The translations under genes and the position numbers were made by a program. Under the pieces are notes generated by a model that saw nothing but the letters and a program-made list of their open reading frames with translations, did not search any database and was not told where the DNA came from. Source: an uncultured Mediterraneibacter sp. (GTDB lineage: Bacteria; Bacillota; Clostridia; Lachnospirales; Lachnospiraceae). From it: a stretch of DNA of 32,278 bases. Numbering within the stretch: position 1 is the stretch's first letter; the number at the start of each line of letters is the position of its first letter. This document shows, piece by piece, positions 1-7,221 of this stretch. The stretch covers positions 1 to 32,278 of the forward strand of contig CALWKB010000051.1 in assembly GCA_944381125.1 (NCBI GenBank). The letters run 5' to 3'.

Positions 1-299
1 TTGGCGGGAAGCTCTTCCAGCAGATCCACAGTATCATCCATATAGAGATCGTCCAGGAGATCTTTTAACTCTTTCTCCGAGAAAATCTCCACAAGATATG
101 TCTGCATGGATGTCTCCATATTGGAAAACACTTCCGCCGCCTTATCTTTTGGGATAAGGCGGAAGGCAAGGGCCAGTTCGCGGTCATCAAGCTCTGAGAG
201 CAGTGAGGCTATGTCCACTTCGTTCATTACATCTAAAATGCTTCTCACAGCTTTGAACTGCCGCTGCTGGAGAAGTTTTACAAAAATATCTTTGTTCAT
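1..299 (-). CDS. mgtE: Magnesium transporter MgtE, N-terminal part (truncated by window edge)
   Basis: Reading leftward from the ATG at 299 gives MNKDIFVKLLQQRQFKAVRS and continues in frame to the window edge, with motifs such as SELDDRELALAFRLIPKDKA and LYMDDTVDLLEELPA. These match the cytosolic MgtE N domain of the Mg2+ channel/transporter family; the CBS and membrane domains lie outside the window. The start is supported by an AGAGG about 8 bases upstream and an in-frame TAA just before it. The gene lies behind an M-box riboswitch and terminator, which independently supports a magnesium transport role: expression should rise when Mg2+ is scarce. Identity is inferred from the N domain plus the riboswitch context. 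Confidence 0.88.
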   Translation of the reverse strand, partial: MNKDIFVKLLQQRQFKAVRSILDVMNEVDIASLLSELDDRELALAFRLIPKDKAAEVFSNMETSMQTYLVEIFSEKELKDLLDDLYMDDTVDLLEELPA

Positions 300-369
300 G
301 ATAAGTACCTCTCTTTATGTAATTTTCGTTCCTTAAGCTGCATAAATGACAACCGGCGCCAGAGTCCAT
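187..369 (-). CDS. Possible short leader ORF overlapping the start of mgtE
   Basis: A 60-codon frame starts at ATG 369, directly after an excellent ribosome site (GGAGGTGAGG, about 7 bases from the ATG). It runs out of frame across the mgtE start. Its first residues are MDSGAGCHLCSLRNENYIKR; I recognise no domain. The ribosome site is better than the one used by mgtE, so ribosomes may load here and reach mgtE by coupling, or the peptide may be a regulatory leader. It may equally be a non-functional overlap, because the coding part beyond 299 is constrained by mgtE. Confidence 0.3.
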   Translation of the reverse strand: MDSGAGCHLCSLRNENYIKRGTYHEQRYFCKTSPAAAVQSCEKHFRCNERSGHSLTALRA

Positions 370-412
370 AACCTCACCTCCTCGTATCGTGATTTTCCGG
401 AAGATGTAAAAA

Positions 413-442
413 GCTCCGTCAATGCCTGAACAATGACGGAGC
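413..442 (-). terminator. Intrinsic terminator of the mgtE leader
   Basis: A 9-bp stem (GCTCCGTCA / TGACGGAGC, 12-base loop) is followed on the minus strand by a run of five T (plus-strand A 408-412). It lies between the M-box and mgtE, where a transcription-control platform is expected: Mg2+ binding would favour termination. Confidence 0.85.
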
Positions 443-474
443 CATAGCTTTTAATTTAAAACCATACTCAATGT

Positions 475-640
475 GGACCATGCATCGTTCAAGCTTTAGC
501 ATCACAGGGCATATCAATTGCATTAGGCTGCGCCTTCACGACACGGCCTGCTGACCATCTAATCGTGTCTCCACGATCCCGCGGCAGCAATCTTCGGGAC
601 AAAAAACCCAATCCCTGTGGTAACCTCACCTACCGAAATG
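475..640 (-). promoter_or_regulatory. M-box (ykoK) magnesium riboswitch
   Basis: The minus strand carries the conserved M-box blocks in order: GGTAGGTGAGG near the 5' end (about 636-624), a GCTGCCGCGGGA block with the adjacent GTGGAGACACGA stem (about 589-563), and ATGCTAAAGC (502-493) near the 3' end. It lies downstream of a good promoter and upstream of a terminator and mgtE, as in known M-box leaders. Exact ends are approximate. Confidence 0.9.
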
Positions 641-664
641 ATGTATTATTTTTTTATCTGTCTT

Positions 665-694
665 ATTGTAGTCCAACTGACCGGGATATGTCAA
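665..694 (-). promoter_or_regulatory. Promoter of the mgtE leader transcript
   Basis: The minus strand has TTGACA (694-689), an 18-base spacer and TACAAT (670-665). Transcription would begin about 658, some 20 bases before the M-box. Confidence 0.75.
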
Positions 695-747
695 GAAAAT
701 TTCTGTGGGGAAATGAATCTGCCGGCATAGAATCGCCAAAGAAAAGG

Positions 748-776
748 GTGAAAAGCAGAGTGAAATCTGTTATAAT
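748..776 (+). promoter_or_regulatory. Promoter of pepD
   Basis: GTGAAA (748-753) and a perfect TATAAT (771-776) are separated by 17 bases, about 70 bases before the pepD start. It is divergent from the mgtE promoter; the 50 bases between them show nothing else I can name. Confidence 0.6.
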
Positions 777-847
777 CAAATCCGTAGGTAAGAATTACAG
801 ATACAATGCATACCTGCATAAAAATCATATAGAAAAGAGGAAAGACA

Positions 848-2305
848 ATGGAGTATAAGATCACAGGTTATAAACCCGAAAAATTATTCCACTTTTTTGA
901 GGAGATCAGCGCGATCCCGAGAGGATCGGGAAACGAGAAAGGAATCAGCGACTATCTCGTTAAATTCGCAGAAGACAGAGGTCTCTGGGTATATCAGGAT
1001 GAGGCGCATAATGTCATTATCAAAAAGGCGGGAAGTAAAGGCGCGGAGGATAAAGCAGCGGTCATGCTCCAGGGACACCTTGATATGGTATGTGACAAGC
1101 GTGCCGGTGTAGAGCATGATTTCGAGAAAGAAGGGATCGATCTGGTCGTAAAAGACGGCGTCCTCTGGGCGAACGGCACGACACTCGGATCAGACAACGG
1201 TGTGGCAGTTGCCCTGATGATGATGGTCCTGGATGACAATGAACTTCAGCACCCGCCCGTGGAATGCGTATTTACAACAGAAGAGGAAGTAGGGCTCAAC
1301 GGTGCTCAGGCTCTGGATAAATCTTTGATCACAGCCCGTACGATGATCAATATGGATTCTGAGGAAGAGGGCGTGGCAACGATCAGCTGTGCAGGCGGTC
1401 TGCGCATCCAGTTTACAAGACCGGTTAAAAGAGAGGCGGCGGAAGGAAGCCTTGTATCCATTAAGATCGAAGGGCTTCTCGGCGGACATTCCGGTATGGA
1501 TATCAGCAAGGAGAGGCAGAATGCGAATCTTCTGATGGCGCGCATGGCGGACCATCTGATGCGGAATACAGACGGAAAGCTCGTAAGCTTTGCCGGAGGA
1601 ACAAAGGATAACGCTATAACCAGGGAGTGCGAGGCGTCTCTGATATATGCGGATAAGGCGGAGGCAGAGAAAGCAGAGAAGCTTGCATGCGCGCTGGCAG
1701 AGGATATGACAGAGGAGATCACGCCGTATGAACCGGATTTTGCCTGTGAGATTTCTGTGGAGGATGGAAGAATCGCATCAGCGATCCCGCAGGAGGATGC
1801 AAAGGCATTTGTGAGCGCGATCCGTCTTACACCAAACGGAGTATTCAGCCGCAACCTTCATATGGACGGCTTTGTGGTTACCTCTTCTAATATAGGTGTG
1901 GTAAGGGCAGACGAGGATCAGCTTGTGTTCGTTGTATCTCCGCGTTCTTCTGTCGCATCCCTTCAGGAAGACACAAAGGCACGCTTCCAGACCCTGGCAG
2001 ATACATTTGGATTTAAAGCGGAATACAGCGGAGAATATCCGGGATGGAGCTATGCGGAGGAGTCTAAGATCCGTGAAGTATTTGTAGAAAGCTACAGGGA
2101 ACTTTTCGGCACAGATCTGAAACTTGAAGCAATCCATGCGGGGCTGGAGTGCGGACTTTTCACAGAGGCGATCCCGGGACTTGACGCTATCGCGGTGGGA
2201 CCGACATTGTATGATGTGCATACTCCGGACGAGCATGTGCCGCTGGATTCCTTTGAGCGTTTTTATGAACTGCTCAAGGATGTCCTGGCCAGACTGGCAG
2301 CGTAA
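848..2305 (+). CDS. pepD: Aminoacyl-histidine dipeptidase (PepD, peptidase family M20C)
   Basis: The 485-residue length is typical of PepD. The M20 di-zinc site is visible: GHLDM (His77, Asp79), GSDNG (Asp116), TTEEEVGLNG (Glu145/146) and INMDSEEEG (Asp170), followed by the GGHSGMDI dimerisation-lid region near residue 215. It is expected to be a cytosolic metallodipeptidase hydrolysing Xaa-His and other dipeptides. The ATG at 848 follows GAGGAAAGACA, and a promoter lies at 748-776. It precedes the XdhC-like gene by 68 bases that contain a hairpin, so it may be a separate unit. I see no direct link to purine breakdown. Confidence 0.92.
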   Translation: MEYKITGYKPEKLFHFFEEISAIPRGSGNEKGISDYLVKFAEDRGLWVYQDEAHNVIIKKAGSKGAEDKAAVMLQGHLDMVCDKRAGVEHDFEKEGIDLVVKDGVLWANGTTLGSDNGVAVALMMMVLDDNELQHPPVECVFTTEEEVGLNGAQALDKSLITARTMINMDSEEEGVATISCAGGLRIQFTRPVKREAAEGSLVSIKIEGLLGGHSGMDISKERQNANLLMARMADHLMRNTDGKLVSFAGGTKDNAITRECEASLIYADKAEAEKAEKLACALAEDMTEEITPYEPDFACEISVEDGRIASAIPQEDAKAFVSAIRLTPNGVFSRNLHMDGFVVTSSNIGVVRADEDQLVFVVSPRSSVASLQEDTKARFQTLADTFGFKAEYSGEYPGWSYAEESKIREVFVESYRELFGTDLKLEAIHAGLECGLFTEAIPGLDAIAVGPTLYDVHTPDEHVPLDSFERFYELLKDVLARLAA

Positions 2306-2327
2306 AAAAATACAGGAGACAGTTATG

Positions 2328-2357
2328 AGAGCAGCATCAATATGGTGCTGCTCTTTG
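2328..2357 (+). terminator. Hairpin between pepD and the XdhC-like gene, weak terminator or attenuator
   Basis: AGAGCAGCA (2328-2336) pairs perfectly with TGCTGCTCT (2346-2354) and is followed only by TTTGG. The short T run suggests partial termination, so the downstream gene may be reached by read-through. Confidence 0.5.
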
Positions 2358-2373
2358 GCAAAGGAGGACAGGT

Positions 2374-3330
2374 ATGGAAGCGGGAACTTTTTATGCACAG
2401 CTTAAAAGGACGCTGGAAACAGAAGCCGGGGATGTGTGGACCGAGACTGTTCTAGAAGGAGAGCGCAGAGGGGAAAAGCATCTGCTGACTTCCGGACCGG
2501 AACGGGAGGAGGAAAAACCGCGCGTGTTCAGAGAGCGCATCAGACGCGCCCCCAAGCTGGTCATCTGCGGGGCTGGACATGTGTCCATGCCCATTATCCG
2601 TCTGGGAAAGATGCTGGGATTTACAGTGACTGTGCTTGAGGACCGTCCTAAATTCGCAGACAATGCAAGAACGGCGGGCGCGGACCATGTCATCTGCGAG
2701 ACGTTTCGGGAAGGACTTTCGAAAATCAAAGGGGATTCTGACACCTGGTTTGTGATAGTGACCAGAGGGCACCGCTATGATTCGGAATGCCTGGAAGCAA
2801 TACTAGGGAAAGAATCTGCATATGTGGGAATGATGGGGAGCAGGCGGAGAGTGGCTGTCGTAAAAGACCAGCTCGCGCAAAAAGGTGTGAGCCGGGAGAA
2901 GCTTGACAATGTGTACACGCCTATAGGATTGAAGATCAGCGCGGAGACGCCGGAAGAAATTGCGGTTTCCATAATGGCTGAGATCATCCGGATCAAAAAC
3001 AGCCGGGAGCAGGGCGCCGGATATTCAGCAGAACTTCTGGAAGCGCTGGCAAATGAGAAACAGAAAGCAGTGCTCGCGACCATAATTTCCAGGAAAGGAT
3101 CTGCACCCAGAGGAGTCGGGACGAAGATGCTGGTCAGGGAAGATGGAAGTACATTGGATACTATAGGAGGCGGATGCGTGGAGAGCGAGATCATCCAGAA
3201 AGCACGCCTTATGCTTCACGCTGGTGAGCCGTTATTTCAGATTTGCAGGGAAGATCTGACAATGGAAGCCGCGGAGGTTGAAGGCATGGTCTGCGGAGGG
3301 GTCGTAGAAGTGATGCTGGAGCTGATATAA
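2374..3330 (+). CDS. XdhC/CoxI-family molybdenum hydroxylase maturation factor with swapped domain order
   Basis: This 318-residue protein starts at ATG 2374 after AAAGGAGGACAG. Residues about 61-205 form an XdhC C-type Rossmann domain (KLVICGAGHVSMPIIRLGKM, then TRGHRYDSECLEAIL and GMMGSRRR). Residues about 225-318 carry the XdhC_CoxI motif set (RKGSAPRGVGTKMLV, IGGGCVESE, MVCGGVVEV). In most XdhC proteins the CoxI domain comes first, so the order here is reversed. Characterised XdhC proteins bind molybdopterin cofactor and support its sulfuration and insertion into xanthine dehydrogenase. It lies upstream of the guaD-xdhA-xdhB operon, which fits that role; client specificity is inferred. 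Confidence 0.85.
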   Translation: MEAGTFYAQLKRTLETEAGDVWTETVLEGERRGEKHLLTSGPEREEEKPRVFRERIRRAPKLVICGAGHVSMPIIRLGKMLGFTVTVLEDRPKFADNARTAGADHVICETFREGLSKIKGDSDTWFVIVTRGHRYDSECLEAILGKESAYVGMMGSRRRVAVVKDQLAQKGVSREKLDNVYTPIGLKISAETPEEIAVSIMAEIIRIKNSREQGAGYSAELLEALANEKQKAVLATIISRKGSAPRGVGTKMLVREDGSTLDTIGGGCVESEIIQKARLMLHAGEPLFQICREDLTMEAAEVEGMVCGGVVEVMLELI

Positions 3331-3360
3331 AAGATCGGCAAAATACCCGTGGCATTTATA

Positions 3361-3389
3361 TTGACACAAATTTTAGCTGGTGTTACCAT
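3361..3389 (+). promoter_or_regulatory. Promoter of the guanine deaminase / xanthine dehydrogenase operon
   Basis: Perfect TTGACA (3361-3366), 17-base spacer, TACCAT (3384-3389), with TG one base upstream forming an extended -10. Transcription would start near 3396, just before the riboswitch P1 stem. Confidence 0.7.
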
Positions 3390-3411
3390 AACTACATAGA
3401 GAAAATAATCA

Positions 3412-3481
3412 CATGCTTATATAGGTTCATAATCGGTTGAACGTCTCTACCAGCCGCCGGAAACGGCTGACTATAAGTATG
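3412..3481 (+). promoter_or_regulatory. Purine riboswitch, guanine/hypoxanthine type by its specificity base
   Basis: P1 is CATGCTTAT (3412-3420) with ATAAGTATG (3473-3481), nine pairs including one G-U. P2 is GTTCA (3425-3429) with TGAAC (3438-3442). The J2/3 block GTCTCTACC, the P3 arm CAGCCG/CGGCTG and J3/1 GACTAT all match the purine aptamer family. The J3/1 base is C (ACTAT rather than the adenine-type ATTAT), which in characterised aptamers pairs with guanine or hypoxanthine. It heads a guanine deaminase operon, consistent with guanine sensing. The direction of control is not evident from sequence. Confidence 0.9.
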
Positions 3482-3512
3482 CGGGCGGCGGGGCGCGCCG
3501 GTCTGCATATGC
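3476..3512 (+). promoter_or_regulatory. Candidate expression platform of the guanine riboswitch
   Basis: TATGC inside the 3' strand of P1 can pair with GCATA (3504-3508), enclosing a GC-rich core where CGGCG can pair with CGCCG. That hairpin and the aptamer P1 stem share bases and cannot both form fully. No T run follows, so it does not look like a standard terminator; the ribosome site lies about 15 bases downstream. Mechanism is inference. Confidence 0.4.
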
Positions 3513-3534
3513 GATGGAAAGAGGAGGACGGCCG

Positions 3535-4818
3535 ATGAATGAATCTATTTTTATTTTAAAAGGGAATATCATATACAGTAAAAGTCTGACCGAGTTTGAA
3601 ATATGTGAACATGGGTACCTGGTATGCCGCGAAGGACATGTAGAGGGCGTGTATCAGACACTTCCGTTTAGGCTGGGCGGGAATCCCGTCTATGATTACG
3701 GGGACTGTCTGATCGTACCGGGGCTGGTGGATCTTCATATTCACGCTCCCCAGTATTCCTTTCGCGGGCTGGGAATGGACATGGAACTTCTGGAATGGCT
3801 GGAGACGAATACCTTCCCGGAAGAAGCGAAATACGAGTCGGCGGATTATGCGCGGAAGGCGTATGGGATATTTGCCGATAATATGAGAAAGAGCGCTGCG
3901 ACAAGAGCATGTATTTTCGGGACTGTACACAGAGAGGCAACGCTGCTTCTCATGGATATGATGGAAAAGACCGGGCTTGATACTATGATCGGGAAAGTGA
4001 ATATGGATCGGAACTGCCCGGACTATATTATAGAAGAGACTGAGGAATCTGCAGGGGAGACGCTGGAGTGGATAAAGGACGTGCTGCACAGAAAATACAA
4101 AAATACGCATCCCATCCTGACACCGAGATTTACTCCGAGCTGTACCGATGAGCTGATGGAAGAGCTGAAAAAGCTGCAGATGCGGTACGGGCTTCCGCTT
4201 CAGTCCCATCTGTCGGAAAATCAGGGAGAAATCGCATGGGTAAAGGAGCTGTGTCCCTGGGCAGATTTTTATGGGGATGCATATGACAGGTTCGGGCTCT
4301 TCGGCGCGGACTGTCCGACTGTAATGGCGCATTGTGTGTACAGCGGTGACAGGGAAATAGAAAGAATAAAGGAAAATGGTGTCTTTATTGCCCATTGTCC
4401 GGAATCTAATATGAATGTCTCCTCGGGAATTGCGCCAGTGCGCAGATTCCTGCAGCAGGGGCTGCATGTGGGGATCGGAAGTGATGTGGCGGGCGGTTCC
4501 ACGGAGAATCTGTTCCGCGCGATGGCGCATGCAGTGCAGGCTTCCAAATTGAGATGGAGGATCAGTGATGACAGCCTTGAAGCGCTGACCGCGGAGGAGG
4601 TTTTCTACATGGCTACAAAGGGCGGCGGCGCCTTTTTCGGAAAAGTAGGAAGCTTTGAAAACGGGTATGAATTCGATGCAGTAGTTTTGGACGATACCCG
4701 TCTTGCTCATCCGCAGCCCCTGGATGTCAGGAGCAGGCTGGAGAGAATGATCTATCTGGCGGATGAGAGGGAAATCCGCGCAAAGTATGTAAAAGGAAAC
4801 AAGATTGATCTTACTTAG
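3535..4818 (+). CDS. guaD: Guanine deaminase
   Basis: It converts guanine to xanthine and ammonia. From the ATG at 3535 (AGGAGG 6 bases upstream; an in-frame ATG at 3514 precedes the ribosome site and is unlikely) it is 427 residues, normal for the family. Metal and catalytic residues of the amidohydrolase fold are visible: LVDLHIHAPQ (His68, His70), QSHLSEN (His225, Glu228), MAHCVY (His266) and IGSDVAGG (Asp317). LLEWLETNTFPEE and RFTPSC are guanine-deaminase signatures. It is the first gene after the guanine riboswitch; xdhA follows 16 bases after the stop, so the product xanthine is handed to a co-expressed xanthine dehydrogenase. Confidence 0.95.
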   Translation: MNESIFILKGNIIYSKSLTEFEICEHGYLVCREGHVEGVYQTLPFRLGGNPVYDYGDCLIVPGLVDLHIHAPQYSFRGLGMDMELLEWLETNTFPEEAKYESADYARKAYGIFADNMRKSAATRACIFGTVHREATLLLMDMMEKTGLDTMIGKVNMDRNCPDYIIEETEESAGETLEWIKDVLHRKYKNTHPILTPRFTPSCTDELMEELKKLQMRYGLPLQSHLSENQGEIAWVKELCPWADFYGDAYDRFGLFGADCPTVMAHCVYSGDREIERIKENGVFIAHCPESNMNVSSGIAPVRRFLQQGLHVGIGSDVAGGSTENLFRAMAHAVQASKLRWRISDDSLEALTAEEVFYMATKGGGAFFGKVGSFENGYEFDAVVLDDTRLAHPQPLDVRSRLERMIYLADEREIRAKYVKGNKIDLT

Positions 4819-4834
4819 ACCGGAGGTGAGATTT

Positions 4835-7192
4835 ATGGAGGAGAGAAGACCGGAGAAAACGGGAACAGATGAAAGAGAAAAATCAGTAAAAAAGCCATTG
4901 GAGCGAGAGCATGTGATCGGGAAGAGTGTCAAAAGAGTGGATGCTTTTGAAAAGGTAACCGGCCGGGCAAAATATACTGATGATTTGTGCGGCCGCAATG
5001 CATATGTGGCGAAGGTGATGCATTCCACGATTGCCCACGGATATGTGAAGTCCATAGATACGTCTGAAGCAGAGAAGATTCCGGGGGTGGTGAAAATCGT
5101 TACCTGTTTTGATGTGCCGGAGTATTATTATCCGACAGCAGGGCATCCGTGGTCAACGGAAGAAGCTCATCAGGATGTGGCGGACAGGCTTCTTCTGGTA
5201 AAGCATGTCAGGTATTATGGCGATGATATTGCGGCAGTAGTGGCAGAAAATGACGTTGCTGCAGCTCAGGCAGTCCGTGCTCTGAAAGCCGAATACGAGG
5301 AACTGCCCTTTGTGCTGGATGTCCGGAAAGCCATGGAGGACGGCGCTCCCCAACTCCACGAGAACTATCCCAATAATATCCTGGCCCACACCTCTATACG
5401 GAACGGGGATTATGAGAAGGCTGTAAAAGAACCGGGACTTACAAAAGTAGAAGGATGGTATGAGACGCCCACTGTCCAGCACTGCCATATTGAGAATCCG
5501 GTCTGTTACGCTTATATGGAACAGGGACGGATCGTAGTCGTGACATCTACCCAGCTTCCTCATATATGCCGGCGGATCGTGGGGCAGGCGCTCGGAATCC
5601 CGTGGGGGCAGGTGCGGGTTATTAAACCGTACATAGGCGGAGGTTTTGGCAATAAGCAGGACATTCTGTATGAACCTCTCTGCGCATACCTGTGTACCCA
5701 GATAGGAGGAAGGGCTGTGAAGCTGGATACCTCCAGGGAGGAAACCTTTGTATCTACAAGAGTCCGCCATGCGATCCGGTTCCACATTATCTCATATGTA
5801 CATCCGGACGGGACCTATGCGGCGCGGAAATTTGAGAGTTTCTCAGATCAGGGAGCGTATGCGTCCCACGGTCACAGCATCGCGGCTAAAGGGATGGGCT
5901 GTTTTCCACAGTTATATCCCTGCCCGAATATCGAGGCGGATGCATATACTGTTTTCACAAATAAATCAACAGCAGGAGCTATGAGAGGTTATGGCATACC
6001 TCAGGCGATGTTTGCCATGGAGAGCCACACAGAAGATGTGGCGCGCGCGCTGGGGATACCGTCCTATGAATTTCGGATGAAAAATGTTATGCCCAAGGGA
6101 TTTAAGGATAATTTTTCGAAAAATGTAAACTATTACGATTCCTTCAGGGAGTGTATGGAAAAGGGAAGGAAAGATTTCGAATACGACAGAAAATTGAAAG
6201 AATATGCTCATCAGACGGGAGATATCCGCAGAGGTGTAGGAATGGCAGTCTTCTGGTATAACACAGGGGTATGGCCCATCTCGCTTGAAACGTCAGCGTG
6301 CCGGATGGTGCTCAATCAGGACGGAAGCATTCAGGTACAGGTGGGAGAGACGGAGATAGGACAGGGCGCGGATACGGCATTTGCTCAGATGGCCGCGGAG
6401 ACTCTGGGGATCCCCTTTGAGATGGTTCATGTGATATCAACCCAGGATACGGATGTGACTCCTTTCGGGACGGGGGCATATGCATCCAGGCAGACTTACA
6501 TGGCGGGATTTTCCATACGTCAGACAGGGGAACTCCTGAAAAAAAAGATCATTGAGACTGCTCATGAGCTGACGCGACAGATGAAAGAAAATCTTGATAT
6601 TATAAACGGATATATTGTCAGAACAACAGATGGAGAGACACTGATGACTCTGGGAGAGCTTGCGGCAGAGAAATTGTACAGCCTTACAGACAACGGGCAC
6701 CTGACAGCGGAGAGCAGCTATCAGATTAAGAATAATGCTTATTCCTTTGGCTGTACATTTGCTGAAGTAGAGGTGGATATCCCGGGATGCCGGGTAGAGG
6801 TCAAGGATATTTTGAATGTTCATGACTGCGGTAAAGTTATCAATCCGGCTCTCGCGGAAGCGCAGGTACACGGCGGCATGAGTATGGCGATCGGGTATGC
6901 GTTGTCAGAAAAACTGTTGTTTGATGAGAAGACAGGCAGACCGCTCAATAATAATCTGCTGGATTATAAGCTCTCTACATTTATGGATCACCCGGACCTG
7001 AAAGCAGAGTTCATCGAAAATCCGGAACCTACGAGCGCGTTCGGGACGAAGGCTCTGGGAGAGCCTCCGACATGTTCGCCTGCTCCGGCGATCCGCAATG
7101 CTGTACTCCAGGCGGTGGGAGTGGCGTTCGACGAGATTCCGATGAGACCCCATCTGTTATTTGAAGGATTTAAAAAGGCGGGGCTTATCTGA
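4835..7192 (+). CDS. xdhA: Xanthine dehydrogenase molybdenum-binding subunit
   Basis: The ATG at 4835 follows GGAGGTGAG; the protein is 785 residues. It begins with the aldehyde oxidase/xanthine dehydrogenase a/b hammerhead (VIGKSVKRVDAFEKVTG). The Mo-cofactor loops follow: IGGGFGNKQDILYEP, GAMRGYGIPQAMFAMES, VGETEIGQGADTAFAQM and the C-terminal GEPPTCSPAPAIRN, whose Glu (about residue 743) matches the catalytic glutamate of the family. The hammerhead-plus-Mo layout with no Fe-S or FAD domain means it needs the partner encoded by the next gene. It resembles E. coli XdhA. Probable reaction: hypoxanthine/xanthine hydroxylation or its reverse; substrate preference cannot be read from sequence. 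Confidence 0.93.
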   Translation: MEERRPEKTGTDEREKSVKKPLEREHVIGKSVKRVDAFEKVTGRAKYTDDLCGRNAYVAKVMHSTIAHGYVKSIDTSEAEKIPGVVKIVTCFDVPEYYYPTAGHPWSTEEAHQDVADRLLLVKHVRYYGDDIAAVVAENDVAAAQAVRALKAEYEELPFVLDVRKAMEDGAPQLHENYPNNILAHTSIRNGDYEKAVKEPGLTKVEGWYETPTVQHCHIENPVCYAYMEQGRIVVVTSTQLPHICRRIVGQALGIPWGQVRVIKPYIGGGFGNKQDILYEPLCAYLCTQIGGRAVKLDTSREETFVSTRVRHAIRFHIISYVHPDGTYAARKFESFSDQGAYASHGHSIAAKGMGCFPQLYPCPNIEADAYTVFTNKSTAGAMRGYGIPQAMFAMESHTEDVARALGIPSYEFRMKNVMPKGFKDNFSKNVNYYDSFRECMEKGRKDFEYDRKLKEYAHQTGDIRRGVGMAVFWYNTGVWPISLETSACRMVLNQDGSIQVQVGETEIGQGADTAFAQMAAETLGIPFEMVHVISTQDTDVTPFGTGAYASRQTYMAGFSIRQTGELLKKKIIETAHELTRQMKENLDIINGYIVRTTDGETLMTLGELAAEKLYSLTDNGHLTAESSYQIKNNAYSFGCTFAEVEVDIPGCRVEVKDILNVHDCGKVINPALAEAQVHGGMSMAIGYALSEKLLFDEKTGRPLNNNLLDYKLSTFMDHPDLKAEFIENPEPTSAFGTKALGEPPTCSPAPAIRNAVLQAVGVAFDEIPMRPHLLFEGFKKAGLI

Positions 7193-7221
7193 GTGAGAGG
7201 TTTTGTTTGGAGGTGACAAAA

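Noticed and set aside
565..858. 97-codon rightward frame before pepD
   Set aside because: It runs antisense through the M-box and its promoter, has no ribosome site, and spans the pepD promoter.
3556..5055. 499-codon leftward frame antisense to guaD and xdhA
   Set aside because: No ribosome site; composition (Cys, His, Ser, Arg rich) is that of a mirror frame, and the sense strand encodes two clear enzymes.
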